From: Streptosporangium lutulentum
GTDB lineage: Bacteria; Actinomycetota; Actinomycetes; Streptosporangiales; Streptosporangiaceae
DNA length: 64,000 nt
Assembly (NCBI RefSeq): GCF_030811455.1
Contig: NZ_JAUSQU010000001.1
Location: 5,456,001 to 5,520,000, forward strand
Direction: 5' to 3'
The stretch's first letter is position 1; each line of letters begins with the position of its first letter. Under the pieces are notes generated by a model that was given only the letters and a program-made list of their open reading frames with translations, was not told the origin of the DNA and did no database searches. Shown piece after piece: positions 34,994 through 43,840 of the stretch. Position numbers and translations under genes: made by a program.

Positions 34994-35737
34994 CTAGGGC
35001 GTCCGAGGTTCGGAGAGCCCGTAGGAACGGTTGAGAACCTCTCCCGCCTTGCCCGGAGCTCCGAGGTTCTTGCCGTTCACCTGCAGCAGGACGGCTCCCC
35101 CGTCGCCGAAGGTGACCTTCAGCTTCTTCTTCGCCTTCCAGGTGGAAGTTCTTCCCGCCTTGAGGTTGCCCGAGAAGAGCACGCGGTCGCCTCCGTCCTT
35201 CACGTCGAGCCAGGACGTACGCTCCGCCTTGACCCGGACGACGACCAGCTCGCCCCGCTTGCCGGTGGTCAGCGACGCGGCCCGGCGCGGGTCGGACGTC
35301 TTGGACGTCGGCCCCGTCGACGCCGGAGCGGGGAAGAGGTCCGCCGTGGGCGCGCTGTTCCCGCCCATCGTCTTCACCACGCCGAAGACCGCGAGGATCA
35401 TCAGTGCGACCGCCATGGCCATCGTCCAGTTGGGCGAGCGGCGCTCGCGGATCTTGATCGGTGTGTCGGCCTGGAACACGGCGGCCGCCCGCACCGGCGC
35501 CGGCACGCCCCCGTGCTGATCGTCGTATCGGTGGATCAGGGCCTCGTAGTCGAGCCCGAGGACCTTGGCGATGTTGCGGAGGTGTCCTCGCGTGTAGAAG
35601 TCGCCCCCGCAGAGGGAGAAATCCTCCCTTTCCATCGCATGGATCAGCGCCTCACGAACGCGCGTGCGCTCGCTCAACTGCCCGACGGTCAGTCCCATCG
35701 CCCGGCGGGCCTCCGCCAGATCGTTGCCAATACCCAT
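34994..35737 (-). CDS. rodZ: RodZ-like HTH membrane protein
   Basis: 247 residues: cytoplasmic HTH_25 (DLAEARRAMGLTVGQLSERT, GDFYTRGHLRNIAKVLGLD), a single membrane span (WTMAMAVALMILAVFGVV, residues about 103-121), and an extracytoplasmic beta domain of the DUF4115 type (WLDVKDGGDRVLFSG, ADFG-like end). RodZ proteins link the cytoskeleton or DNA-side factors to the wall-synthesis machinery. It lies between ftsK and rimO, the usual order in actinobacteria. Confidence 0.9.
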   Translation of the reverse strand: MGIGNDLAEARRAMGLTVGQLSERTRVREALIHAMEREDFSLCGGDFYTRGHLRNIAKVLGLDYEALIHRYDDQHGGVPAPVRAAAVFQADTPIKIRERRSPNWTMAMAVALMILAVFGVVKTMGGNSAPTADLFPAPASTGPTSKTSDPRRAASLTTGKRGELVVVRVKAERTSWLDVKDGGDRVLFSGNLKAGRTSTWKAKKKLKVTFGDGGAVLLQVNGKNLGAPGKAGEVLNRSYGLSEPRTP

Positions 35738-35819
35738 AGCGCACGCCCTTCAGCCCCCGACGCTGCGTAGTGGGTCCCATTCAATCAGTAACCAATCGGA
35801 AGCCGTACGGTGGGGTCGG

Positions 35820-38360
35820 TCATTGTCCACGGAGATCGGCGAGGAGTCCCGGAAGCTCGTCGGGCTTGACCATAACCTCGCGTGCCTTCGACCCCTCGCT
35901 TGGTCCGACCACGCTTCTGCTCTCCAGCAGGTCCATCAGGCGGCCCGCCTTGGCGAAGCCCACCCGCAGCTTCCGCTGGAGCATCGAGGTCGACCCGAAC
36001 TGGGTGGTCACGATCAGCTCGGCCGCCTGGATCAGCAGGTCGAGGTCGTCGCCGATGTCGTCGTCGACCTCCTTCTTCACCGAGGCCGCGGCCGTGACGT
36101 CCTGACGGTACTCGGCCTGCATCTGGGTCTTGCAGTGCGCGACGATCTCGCCGATCTCCTTCTCGGAGACGAAGGCGTTCTGCAGGCGCATGGGTTTGCT
36201 CGCGCCCATCGGCAGGAAGAGCGAGTCGCCCTGGCCGACCAGCTTCTCCGCGCCCGGCTGGTCCAGGATGACCCGGCTGTCGGCGAGGCTGGAGGTGGCG
36301 AACGCCAGGCGGGACGGCACGTTGGCCTTGATCAGACCGGTGACCACGTCCACCGAGGGACGCTGGGTGGCGATCACCAGGTGGATGCCCGCGGCGCGGG
36401 CGAGCTGGGTGATGCGGACGATGGAGTCCTCGACGTCTCGCGGGGCGACCATCATCAGGTCGGCGAGCTCGTCGACGATCACCAGCAGGTAGGGATACGG
36501 CGTGTAGACCCGCTCGCTGCCCGGCGGCGGCACGAGCTTGCCCGCGCGCACGGCCTTGTTGAAGTCGTCGACGTGCCTGAAGCCGCTGGCGGCCAGGTCG
36601 TCGTAGCGGCGGTCCATCTCGCCCACCACCCACTCCAGGGCCTCGGCGGCCTTCTTGGGGTTGGTGATGATCGGGGTGATGAGGTGCGGGATGCCCTCGT
36701 AGACGCTCAGTTCGACCCGCTTGGGGTCGACCAGGACCATCCGGACCTCGTCCGGGGTGGCGCGCATCAGGATCGAGGTGATCAGGCCGTTGACGCAGAC
36801 CGACTTGCCCGCGCCGGTGGCGCCCGCGATGAGCAGGTGGGGCATCTTGGCCAGGTTGGCCACTATCGTGCGGCCTTCGACGTCTTTGCCGAGACCCACG
36901 ATCATCGGGTGGTGGTCGGCCTGGGCGACCGGGGAGCGCAGGATGTCGCCCAGCGAGACGAGGTCCTTGTCGGTGTTCGGGATCTCGACGCCGATCGCCG
37001 ACTTGCCGGGAATCGGGCTCAGGATCCGGACATCCGCAGACTTGACCGTGTAGGCGATGTTCTTGGTGAGCGCGGTGACCTTCTCGACCTTGACCGCGGG
37101 GCCGAGCTCGATCTCGTAGCGCGTCACCGTCGGGCCCCGGGTGAAGCCGATCACCTGGGCGTCGATGGCGAACTGCTCCATCACGCTGGTCAGCGCGTTG
37201 ACGACCACGGTGTTGGCCTTGGTCTGCGGCTTGGGCGTGCTGCCGGAGCGCAGGAGCTGCGACTCCGGCAGGGTGTACGGCCCCGCCTGCGGGGACAGCA
37301 CGAGCTGCTCGACCTTGCGCGGCGCCGGGGTCGGCTCGGGCGGCTCCGCCCTGCGGACCGGCGTCTCCTCCTCGTCCTCCTCGGCCAGGCCGGGCACGAT
37401 CTCCGGGGAGTGCCCGGCGAGCTTGCCGGGCGGCTCGGTGATGACGGGCGTGTCGTACGGCTTGACGCTGTCGCCGAGGTTGGGCCCCTCGCCCGCCGGC
37501 TTCTTGCGCGAGGACCGCTTCTTGGGGGTGCGGGGAGTGGCCGGGGCCTCCCGGTTGAAGAGCATGTGCTTGATCTCGGCCAGCCGCTCGGGGACCCGGT
37601 GCACCGGGGTGGCGGTGATCACCAGGACGCCGAAGCCGGACAGGATCAGCAGCAGCGGGATGGTGACGAAGACGGGCAGGATGCTGGCCGGGGGCGCCGA
37701 GACGATGAAGCCGATCATGCCGCCGGCGGCCGACACCTTGTCCATGCCGTCGGAACCGCCCCCCGAGGGGTACGGCGTGCCCTGCGCGACGTGCACGACG
37801 CCGAGCACTCCGACGGTGAGGGCGGACCACCCGATGATCATCCGACCGGTGTCGGCGTTCTGGTCCGGGTGGCGCAGCAGCCGCCAGGCCAGCAGGACGA
37901 GCAGAATCGGGATGAGCCAGGTCAGCGACCCGAAAACGCCGTGCATGACGCTGTTGACCACGCCGGAGACCGTGCCCGCGTTCGTCCGCCAGGTCATGGC
38001 GGCCAGCACGATCGCCCCGGCGAACACCGTCAGGCCGAGCCCGTCCCTGCGATGCACGGGGTCGAGCTCGCGCGCGTTCTGACCCAGGGCGCGTGCCGCG
38101 CCGCCGATGCCCCCGGCGAGCAGCATCCAGATCCCCATGAACAGCTTGCCGATCACGGTGAGCACCCAGGTGATCGGATCGTGCTGCGGCGAGGGGGGCC
38201 TGCGCGCCGAGGACGTGGTCTTCGGCCGGGCCGTGGTCTTCGCCCTGGTCGTGGAGACGCGTTTGGCGGGAGCCGTACGGGCCGAGGAAGACCCGGACCG
38301 GCCAGAGGACCCCTTGCCGGGGGGCTTTCCAGAGGCGCCTTTAGACGTACGGGTGGCCAT
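35820..38360 (-). CDS. ftsK: FtsK/SpoIIIE DNA translocase
   Basis: 846 residues from ATG 38360 (MATRTSKGASG); the frame is open further upstream but that part is unlikely to be coded. A basic Ser/Lys/Arg N-terminus precedes four membrane spans (residues about 70-290), a Pro/Glu linker, and then the motor: alpha-beta domains with Walker A IAGATGAGKSVCVN, Walker B LLVIVDELADLMM and QRPSVDVVTG. The C-terminal gamma wHTH (ELIVTTQFGSTSMLQRKLRV) reads polar KOPS/FRS sequences. It pumps chromosomal DNA across the sporulation septum. Confidence 0.97.
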   Translation of the reverse strand: MATRTSKGASGKPPGKGSSGRSGSSSARTAPAKRVSTTRAKTTARPKTTSSARRPPSPQHDPITWVLTVIGKLFMGIWMLLAGGIGGAARALGQNARELDPVHRRDGLGLTVFAGAIVLAAMTWRTNAGTVSGVVNSVMHGVFGSLTWLIPILLVLLAWRLLRHPDQNADTGRMIIGWSALTVGVLGVVHVAQGTPYPSGGGSDGMDKVSAAGGMIGFIVSAPPASILPVFVTIPLLLILSGFGVLVITATPVHRVPERLAEIKHMLFNREAPATPRTPKKRSSRKKPAGEGPNLGDSVKPYDTPVITEPPGKLAGHSPEIVPGLAEEDEEETPVRRAEPPEPTPAPRKVEQLVLSPQAGPYTLPESQLLRSGSTPKPQTKANTVVVNALTSVMEQFAIDAQVIGFTRGPTVTRYEIELGPAVKVEKVTALTKNIAYTVKSADVRILSPIPGKSAIGVEIPNTDKDLVSLGDILRSPVAQADHHPMIVGLGKDVEGRTIVANLAKMPHLLIAGATGAGKSVCVNGLITSILMRATPDEVRMVLVDPKRVELSVYEGIPHLITPIITNPKKAAEALEWVVGEMDRRYDDLAASGFRHVDDFNKAVRAGKLVPPPGSERVYTPYPYLLVIVDELADLMMVAPRDVEDSIVRITQLARAAGIHLVIATQRPSVDVVTGLIKANVPSRLAFATSSLADSRVILDQPGAEKLVGQGDSLFLPMGASKPMRLQNAFVSEKEIGEIVAHCKTQMQAEYRQDVTAAASVKKEVDDDIGDDLDLLIQAAELIVTTQFGSTSMLQRKLRVGFAKAGRLMDLLESRSVVGPSEGSKAREVMVKPDELPGLLADLRGQ

Positions 38361-38535
38361 GGTAGGGAGGCTAGCGAGGCGAATGGGGTATCGGGCGGAG
38401 ACTCGCCGGGAGCGGCGCGAAGCATGCTCGAACGGACATTGCATACCGACTACCACCACGTGACCACTCAGGTTTTCCGTTGACAACTATCCAAATCTCA
38501 TGAAATGTTTTGTTTACACATGAAAGGTCGAGGTG

Positions 38536-38865
38536 GTGAGCAAGCCGAACGACGTCAGCGGTGACGCGCTCCTTGCTGCGCTCTCCGCTCTGTCGAACCC
38601 CCACCGGCTGCGGGTGATCGCGGTCCTGGCCGGCGGCAGGCAGTACGTCAGCCAGTTGGCAAGGGAGATGAACATGAGCAGACCGCTCCTCACCGTGCAT
38701 CTACGCAAATTGGAGGCGGCGGGACTGGTGAACGGATCACTTGAGCTTTCGGAGGATGGAAAGGCGATGAAGTTCTACGAACTGGCGCGGTTCGCGTTCG
38801 TGCTGACGCCGCAGACCGTGGCCGAGGCCGCGAAGACCCTGTCGGGCGGTGACGGCGATGTTTGA
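38536..38865 (+). CDS. ArsR-type winged-helix regulator
   Basis: About 109 residues; GTG codons at 38533 and 38536 are both possible. The wHTH reads LSALSNPHRLRVIAVLAGGR, YVSQLAREMNMSRPLLTVHL and LRKLEAAGLVNGS, i.e. a dimeric ArsR/SmtB-like fold without the metal-binding Cys motif. The stop lies inside the next gene (8-base overlap), so the regulator and a small membrane protein are coupled. It is divergent from ftsK across 175 bases. The 3' part carries a hydrophobic helix typical of the dimer interface. Confidence 0.85.
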   Translation: MSKPNDVSGDALLAALSALSNPHRLRVIAVLAGGRQYVSQLAREMNMSRPLLTVHLRKLEAAGLVNGSLELSEDGKAMKFYELARFAFVLTPQTVAEAAKTLSGGDGDV

Positions 38866-39091
38866 CAACCTCTTCGCCCTCGTGATCGTCGTCATCGTCT
38901 TGATCTTCCTCGCCGTGGTGACGAAGCAGGCCCTGACGACCTACCGCGTCAAGGTCGAGTCCTCCAAGGACCAGAGCTACCGGATGCTGGCGCAGGAGGC
39001 CGTCATGGCCCAGCTCCGCGCGGCCGAGGAACTGTCCGAGCTCCGCGCCCGCCTCACCGAGGTGGAGCGGTTGCTGAAAGAGATCGACTGA
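38858..39091 (+). CDS. small single-span membrane protein with coiled coil
   Basis: 77 residues starting MFDNLFALVIVVIVLIFLAV (one N-terminal span) followed by a charged helix (AVMAQLRAAEELSELRARLT, EVERLLKEID) with heptad spacing, so a membrane-anchored coiled coil. It overlaps the ArsR-type gene, an arrangement in which the membrane partner may tether or titrate the regulator. That is inference; the family is not one I can name. Confidence 0.8.
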   Translation: MFDNLFALVIVVIVLIFLAVVTKQALTTYRVKVESSKDQSYRMLAQEAVMAQLRAAEELSELRARLTEVERLLKEID

Positions 39092-39308
39092 ACGAACGTG
39101 GGCCGCCGAGCGGCAACTCGACGACCCACGACGGGATCCCTTTTCACCCGGCCGGCAAGCCGGGGTCACGTACCAGGCACGACTCGCGGCCGAGCACCAA
39201 CTCACATCACCGCGGAACCCGTGCTGACCAGTACCTACGTCCCCTGGAAGGACAGCACACCGTGTACTCGTCACGCAAGTCACGCCGCCCGCGTCCCGGC
39301 GGCGCGCG

Positions 39309-39917
39309 GTGATCTCACCGTTGAGCGTCGTCGACACCCTGGCCGCACAGTCGCTCGCGGTCGTCGCGCTCACCACGTTCCTGTTCATGGTGACCGAGAC
39401 CTCGCTCTTCGTCGGCCTCCTCGTCCCCGGCGACGTCGCGGTGCTGGTCTCGGGCACCACCGCCGGATCGGTCGCCGAGTACGCCGCACTGGTCGCCGCG
39501 GCCGCCTCGGGGGCGATGCTGGGCGAGACGATCGGCTACCTGCTGGGCCGCCGGTTCGGCTCGCGGATCAGGAGCTCACGGCTCGGCACGAGGCTCGGCG
39601 AGGACCGCTGGGCCCACGCCGAGCGGCTCGCGAGCGGCCAGAACACCGGATGGGCGCTGGTGACCGGCCGGTTCGTCCCGCTGCTGCACTCCATCGTGCC
39701 GATCGTCTCCGGAACCCTGAGGATGCCCTACCTGCGGTTCATCACCTGGGAGGCCGCCGCCTGCGCGGTGTGGGCGGCGACCTACGTCGCGATCGGCTCG
39801 CTGGTCGGCGGCGCCTTCCACGACCACGGCGGCCGGATCGGCTACGCCGTCTCGGCCGCGCTCGTGCTCGTCATCCTGACCGTGGCCACCGTGGGCAGGA
39901 AGGTGCGGGCCCGATGA
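39309..39917 (+). CDS. DedA/VTT-family membrane protein
   Basis: 202 residues with four to five spans. DedA signatures are seen: FMVTETSLFVGLLVPGDVAV (the E..G.-.P-G segment), GAMLGETIGYLLGRRFG, and VTGRFVPLLHSIVPIVSGTL followed by WEAAACAVWAATYV. Members act in lipid scrambling and undecaprenyl-phosphate recycling. The start at GTG 39309 is chosen by the conserved N-terminus; its ribosome binding site is weak. The 217 bases before it (39092-39308) hold no gene I can support. Confidence 0.85.
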   Translation: MISPLSVVDTLAAQSLAVVALTTFLFMVTETSLFVGLLVPGDVAVLVSGTTAGSVAEYAALVAAAASGAMLGETIGYLLGRRFGSRIRSSRLGTRLGEDRWAHAERLASGQNTGWALVTGRFVPLLHSIVPIVSGTLRMPYLRFITWEAAACAVWAATYVAIGSLVGGAFHDHGGRIGYAVSAALVLVILTVATVGRKVRAR

Positions 39918-40041
39918 GCTCGCCCCTTCCCCGCCCCGGGACCACGCTCGCCCGCGCACTGTAGAGCGAGATCCTCACCCCCCGGAACAGTCCGGACGCA
40001 TCCGCCTTCCGGTCCGTCCGCTATGACGGAAAGCGTATTCC

Positions 40042-40078
40042 GTCCCATGTATTGACATTCCGTTTCATGTAATAGAAC
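40042..40078 (-). promoter_or_regulatory. orphan IclR-type operator (two copies)
   Basis: GTTTCATGTAATAGAAC (40062-40078) is the reverse complement of the site before kduI, and CCCATGTATT (40044-40053) is a weaker second copy 19 bases away. No intact gene follows, only the relic at 40085 and the TnpB element. Confidence 0.5.
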
Positions 40079-40084
40079 CTCCCA

Positions 40085-40203
40085 CCAGCAGGGCGCGGGA
40101 CAAGCCGCCCAAGGGACATGGCGACCTGTTCACCGGGCCGCACACGACACTCTTCCTCGCCCCGCCGTTCATCAAGACCTTCGAGCGCCACTGCGGCATG
40201 TGA
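40085..40203 (+). pseudogene. 3' remnant of an unknown gene
   Basis: One frame reads KPPKGHGDLFTGPHTTLFLA then PPFIKTFERHCGM and a stop, with G/C third positions, but no start and no full domain. It sits directly after an IclR-type operator and before the TnpB element. The family cannot be assigned. Confidence 0.35.
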
Positions 40204-40345
40204 AACCTGGCCCAGCGCTACCAGAATGCGGGCCGGCACTCTGGCCGTCAGGCTGGAGGTGAAAGCCCGCGCGGGAACGCCCGGCAGGGCGTGATCGTTT
40301 CTTGGTTTGCATATTTTCGAACTGGCAATCGGATACGGTCATCAC

Positions 40346-41590
40346 GTGCAGCTTCGTTACAACTACCGTATGTACCCGAACGCGTCCCAGCGCCAAGCAC
40401 TGGCCCGCGCGTTCGGGTGCGCGCGCACCGTGTTCAATGACGGGCTGCGCGCACGGATCGACGCCCACGAACAAGGCCTGCCATACCTCTCCGACGGAGA
40501 CTTGTCCAAACGGGTCATCACCCAGGCGAAGCTGACCCCGCAACGCTCCTGGCTGGGTGAGGTATCAGCCGTGGTGTTGCAGCAGGCGCTCGCCGACCTG
40601 AACACCGCCTACCGCAACTTTTTCTCCTCCCTGTCCGGGAAACGCAAGGGCCCGAAGGTCGCCCCGCCCCGGTTCAAGTCCCGTAAAGACACCCGGCAGG
40701 CAGTCCGTTTCACGAAAAACGCCCGATTCGCCGTAACCACAGCCGGGAAGCTGCGCCTGCCGAAGATCGGAGACGTGGACGTCCGCTGGTCACGTTCTCT
40801 GCCCTCGGACCCGTCGTCGGTCACCGTCGTCAAAGACGCAGTGGGCCGATACTTCGCCTCGTTCGTCGTCGAAACCACCGACGAGCCGTTACCGACCTCA
40901 CCGAACGCGGTGGGCATCGATTTGGGGCTCACGCATTTCGCGGTCCTGTCCGACGGCCGGAAGGTCGCGAACCCGCGGTTTTTGCGGCGGGCGGCGAAAA
41001 AGCTCCGTAAGGCGCAGAAAGCACTGTCTCGTGCCCTGCCGGGTTCGGCGAACCGTAAGAAGGCCACCCTCAAGGTCGCCAGGGCGCACGCCCGCGTGAG
41101 CGACATGCGCAACGACTGGGCGCACCAGCTCTCCACCACGATCATCCGCGAGAACCAAGCGGTGTACGTGGAAGACCTTGCCGTGTCCGCTCTGGGGCGT
41201 ACGAAGATGGCGAGGTCGGTGCATGACGCCGCATGGTCGCGGTTCGTGACCATGCTGGAGTACAAAGCCGTCCGGCACGGGCGGACCTTCGCGAAAATCG
41301 GGCGGTGGTTTCCGTCATCGAGGCTGTGCTCGGCGTGCGGGATCATCGCCGCGTCGATGCCGTTGCAGGTCCGTGAGTGGACCTGCTCGTGCGGCGCCAT
41401 CCATGACCGGGACGTCAACGCCGCTATCAACATCAAGACCGAGGGCGCTCGGATTGTCGCCGCTGGACGGAAACCCGCCGCTGGGACGCGGCGGGAGGCG
41501 GAGACATTAAACGCCTGTGGAGACCGGGTAAGACCACTGCCCGCGGTGGCTCAGGTCGAGGAAGCAGGAAGCCGCAGAGGTGCCGCGTGA
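40346..41590 (+). CDS. tnpB: TnpB RNA-guided nuclease (IS605 OrfB)
   Basis: 414 residues from GTG 40346 (VQLRYNYRMYPNASQRQALA, the conserved TnpB start). The split RuvC site is complete: Asp in GIDLGLTHFAVL, Glu in YVEDLAVSAL, and Asp in IHDRDVNAAINIK, around a zinc ribbon CSACGIIAAS...TCSCGAIHD. It therefore looks active as a guide-RNA-directed nuclease. The stop codon (41588-41590) lies inside the first hairpin of the right end, as expected if the 3' part of the gene also encodes the omega RNA. Confidence 0.93.
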   Translation: MQLRYNYRMYPNASQRQALARAFGCARTVFNDGLRARIDAHEQGLPYLSDGDLSKRVITQAKLTPQRSWLGEVSAVVLQQALADLNTAYRNFFSSLSGKRKGPKVAPPRFKSRKDTRQAVRFTKNARFAVTTAGKLRLPKIGDVDVRWSRSLPSDPSSVTVVKDAVGRYFASFVVETTDEPLPTSPNAVGIDLGLTHFAVLSDGRKVANPRFLRRAAKKLRKAQKALSRALPGSANRKKATLKVARAHARVSDMRNDWAHQLSTTIIRENQAVYVEDLAVSALGRTKMARSVHDAAWSRFVTMLEYKAVRHGRTFAKIGRWFPSSRLCSACGIIAASMPLQVREWTCSCGAIHDRDVNAAINIKTEGARIVAAGRKPAAGTRREAETLNACGDRVRPLPAVAQVEEAGSRRGAA

Positions 41591-41641
41591 TTACGCGGCA
41601 CGGGCTGGATCCCCGGTCTTCAGACCGGGGAGCGCGTCAAA
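41581..41641 (+). ncRNA. 3' hairpins of probable omega (reRNA) guide RNA
   Basis: Two perfect stem-loops: GTGCCGCGT/ACGCGGCAC (41581-41602, loop GATT) and CCCCGGTC/GACCGGGG (41612-41631, loop TTCA), then TCAA. In known TnpB systems the scaffold overlaps the tnpB 3' end and the guide is the flank just after the right end, here from 41642. The 5' limit is not visible. Confidence 0.65.
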
Positions 41642-41801
41642 TGGCCTCTCCCTCGGGCTCTGCGGCGAAGCGCTCGGCCCTGCTGTCGAGCGCGCTGTAG
41701 CTGATCTGGCTGCTGACGCTGTTCATCCCGATGTTCACCGCGCCGCTCATCATGCCGGGCCTTGCGAATACCGAGGAGGCCTACATACGGGAAGTCGAGA
41801 A
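41642..41801. other. flank of the TnpB element; possible gene fragment
   Basis: One + strand frame reads LIWLLTLFIPMFTAPLIMPG, a membrane-like fragment without start or ribosome binding site. It could be part of a gene broken by the element, or chance. Confidence 0.25.
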
Positions 41802-41836
41802 AGGGAAGGGGCCGGGGTTCACCCGGCCCCTTCCCT
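41802..41836 (-). terminator. terminator of the tautomerase gene
   Basis: Perfect 15-bp stem (41802-41816 with 41822-41836) around GTTCA, five bases after the tautomerase stop, followed on the minus strand by TTTCTC. Confidence 0.8.
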
Positions 41837-41841
41837 CGTGC

Positions 41842-42027
41842 CTATTTATCGGATTCCAGGATGCCGCCGTTGGCCACGTCGGACTTCTCGATCTCCCAGA
41901 AGACGATGCGCACCGACTCGCGACGGGCCTTCAGGATGTCCACGGCGGCGTCGGTCAGCGCGGCGACGAACTCGCGGCGCTGGTCGGGCGTCCGGCCGGA
42001 CAGAAGTTCCACGGTGATGTTCGGCAT
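41842..42027 (-). CDS. 4-oxalocrotonate tautomerase-family enzyme
   Basis: 61 residues from ATG 42027, with GGAGG seven bases upstream; Met removal exposes the catalytic Pro1 (PNITVELLSGRTPDQRREFV). The rest (DAAVDILKARRESVRIVFWE) matches the subunit length of hexameric 4-OT enzymes. It catalyses keto-enol shifts on small oxo-acids. Divergent from kdgK with a shared IclR-type operator between them, it may handle a keto-intermediate of uronate breakdown; that link is inferred. Confidence 0.88.
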   Translation of the reverse strand: MPNITVELLSGRTPDQRREFVAALTDAAVDILKARRESVRIVFWEIEKSDVANGGILESDK

Positions 42028-42071
42028 ACTGAATCCTCCAGGCCCATAATGTTGCATAACATAAGACCACA

Positions 42072-42090
42072 TTCCATTACATGAAACAAG
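42072..42090 (+). promoter_or_regulatory. IclR-type operator between tautomerase and kdgK
   Basis: TTCCATTACATGAAACAAG shares ATTACATGAAA with the kduI site. It overlaps the leader of kdgK, whose ribosome binding site AAGGAG follows immediately. Confidence 0.55.
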
Positions 42091-42098
42091 GAGTCGTC

Positions 42099-43016
42099 AT
42101 GGACGTGGTCGTACTGGGCGAGCCGCTTGTGGAGTTCTCCGCGGACCACGCCCTGACCGAGGCCCGGACGTTCCACCTGTCCTTCTCCGGCGACGCGCTC
42201 AACGCCTCGGTGGCCGCCGCCGCGCAGGGGGCGCGCGTGGCGCTGGTGACCCGGGTGGGGACCGACGAGTTCGGCGAGCGCCTGATCCACTTCGCCGACG
42301 GGCACGGCGTGGACTCCCGGTGGATGACCAGGGGCGAGGGCTCGACGGGAGCCTACGTGATCGGCGCGGACCCGTCGGGTGAGCGCGCCTTCGTCTACCT
42401 CCGGCACGGCAGCGCCGCCTCCCGCATGGGACCCCAGGACGTGGACCGTTCTCCCGTGGCCACCGCCCGCGTGGTCCTGCTCAGCGGCATCGCCGCCGCG
42501 ATCTCCGACTCCTGCGCGCAGGCCGTACGGCACGCGGCCGCGGCCGCCTCCGGGCGGATCGTCTACGACCCCAACTTCCGCTCCCGCCTCACCACCGCGG
42601 AGGACGCCGCCTCCGTGCTGCGCGACGTCGCCCCGCACTCCGCCCTCGTCAAGATCTCCTGTCCGGGCGACAGCGGTCCCCTCCTCGGTCTCACCGACCC
42701 CTACGAGGTCGCCCGAGCCTGCCTGCGCCTGGGAGCCTCGGCCGTCGCCGTCACCCTCGGGGAGAACGGCGTGCTGCTGGCGGAGGGCGGGGGCGAACCG
42801 GTGCCGATCCCCGCCTTCCGCGCGGAGCTCATCGTCGATCAGACGGGCGCGGGGGACGTCCTGGCGGGGACGGCCTGCGCCTTCCTGTCACGGGGCTCGT
42901 CACCGGCCGACGCCATCCGGGCGGGCATGGCCGCCTCGGCCATCAGCCTCTCGGGCCGGGGAGGCACCGGACGGCAGGCGACGCCCCAGGAGATCGAGAA
43001 CCTGCTGCGGTCATGA
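42099..43016 (+). CDS. kdgK: 2-keto-3-deoxygluconate kinase (PfkB family)
   Basis: 305 residues from ATG 42099 (AAGGAG five bases upstream); an ATG at 42081 lies inside the operator. PfkB motifs are complete: SFSGDALNASVAAAAQGARV (substrate Gly/Asn) and DQTGAGDVLAGT (anion hole and catalytic Asp). The N-terminus VVVLGEPLVEFS and the FVYLRHGSAASRMGP segment resemble KdgK. It phosphorylates KDG before aldol cleavage, completing the KduI/KduD route encoded at 48-49.6 kb, with which it shares an operator. Confidence 0.85.
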   Translation: MDVVVLGEPLVEFSADHALTEARTFHLSFSGDALNASVAAAAQGARVALVTRVGTDEFGERLIHFADGHGVDSRWMTRGEGSTGAYVIGADPSGERAFVYLRHGSAASRMGPQDVDRSPVATARVVLLSGIAAAISDSCAQAVRHAAAAASGRIVYDPNFRSRLTTAEDAASVLRDVAPHSALVKISCPGDSGPLLGLTDPYEVARACLRLGASAVAVTLGENGVLLAEGGGEPVPIPAFRAELIVDQTGAGDVLAGTACAFLSRGSSPADAIRAGMAASAISLSGRGGTGRQATPQEIENLLRS

Positions 43017-43218
43017 CCCCACGGCTGAGGCCGGGGGCTTGCAGTTCCTCGCCGCTCATCGGGTGTGAGGGTTCAGGGCGCGTGCCCGCATGACAACAGC
43101 CCAGCCCGCAACGCCGCGCGAGCGGCCGGTTCCACTGCCGGCACCTGCTCGCCGAAGCACCGTCGAGTGGGGCGGCCTGCATGTGTCGGTCGTAGAGTCG
43201 GGAACGTCTGAAACCTCA

Positions 43219-43395
43219 TCAGGGCACGAACACGAGGCGGCCGCGTACTCCGCCCTCGGCGAAATGAACATGGGCCTTGGCGACCTCGTCCAAAGGGTAC
43301 GTACCGGCAACACGGGTGATGAGGACGCCCTGGTCGACCAGAGCCGCGAGCTGATGTCCCTCAGGCAGTACGCCTCGGGCCCGCACGAAGGGAAG
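43219..43395 (-). pseudogene. C-terminal fragment of a quinone oxidoreductase (MDR)
   Basis: The minus strand reads HQLAALVDQGVLITRVAGTY, PLDEVAKAHVHFAEGGVRGR and LVFVP, the last about 55 residues of a zinc-independent MDR reductase. The Rossmann and N-terminal parts are missing. It resembles the intact enzyme at 44381-45325, so it could be a broken paralogue. Confidence 0.75.
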
Positions 43396-43840
43396 AGGCA
43401 TTCAGCACGCGACCCCTGCCGCATACCGTCGTGAGACCGCCATGCCTTTGGGGAGGATTGGTACGGATTTCGACGTCGTCGTAACGGTTTCTGCCATCTT
43501 CGACGAAGGTGACTCTGTGCACGAATGCACGCGAGAGCAGTTGCCTGCACGCTTGCACTGAGCTGGCGTGCGGGTGGGGAAGCGGCTCGAGCTGAAGCAA
43601 TCTCATGGGCGGACTCGCGCACGATGCGACCGAGCCGCAAGCGGGTGGTGGTGTCACACCGCCCGGTTGAGCGGTGTGGCTTTCGCGTCGTAGCTTTCGC
43701 GGTGACTTTACCGCCTTGGTCAGCCCCGCACCGGATGCCATCGCCAAAGCGCCCCGCGGGTGCTGCTGGTCGGGACGACCGGCGGCGGCCCGGGCGGCGG
43801 AACCGCTGATACCGAACGGTGACCACGATCCGGCAAGGGG
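43396..43840. other. gap with decayed sequence
   Basis: Open frames lack recognisable motifs or ribosome binding sites. A small hairpin, CACACCGC (43655-43662) with GCGGTGTG (43671-43678), is visible. The stretch probably contains the lost 5' part of the MDR pseudogene. Confidence 0.35.

Larger units (their letters stand above)
40300..41641 (+). mobile_element. IS605/IS1341-type element with TnpB only
   Basis: The right end is clear: two hairpins and TCAA (41638-41641), the IS200/IS605 right cleavage tetranucleotide. The left end is only approximate, placed in the AT-rich stretch before tnpB. No TnpA transposase is present, so movement would need one in trans. Confidence 0.7.
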
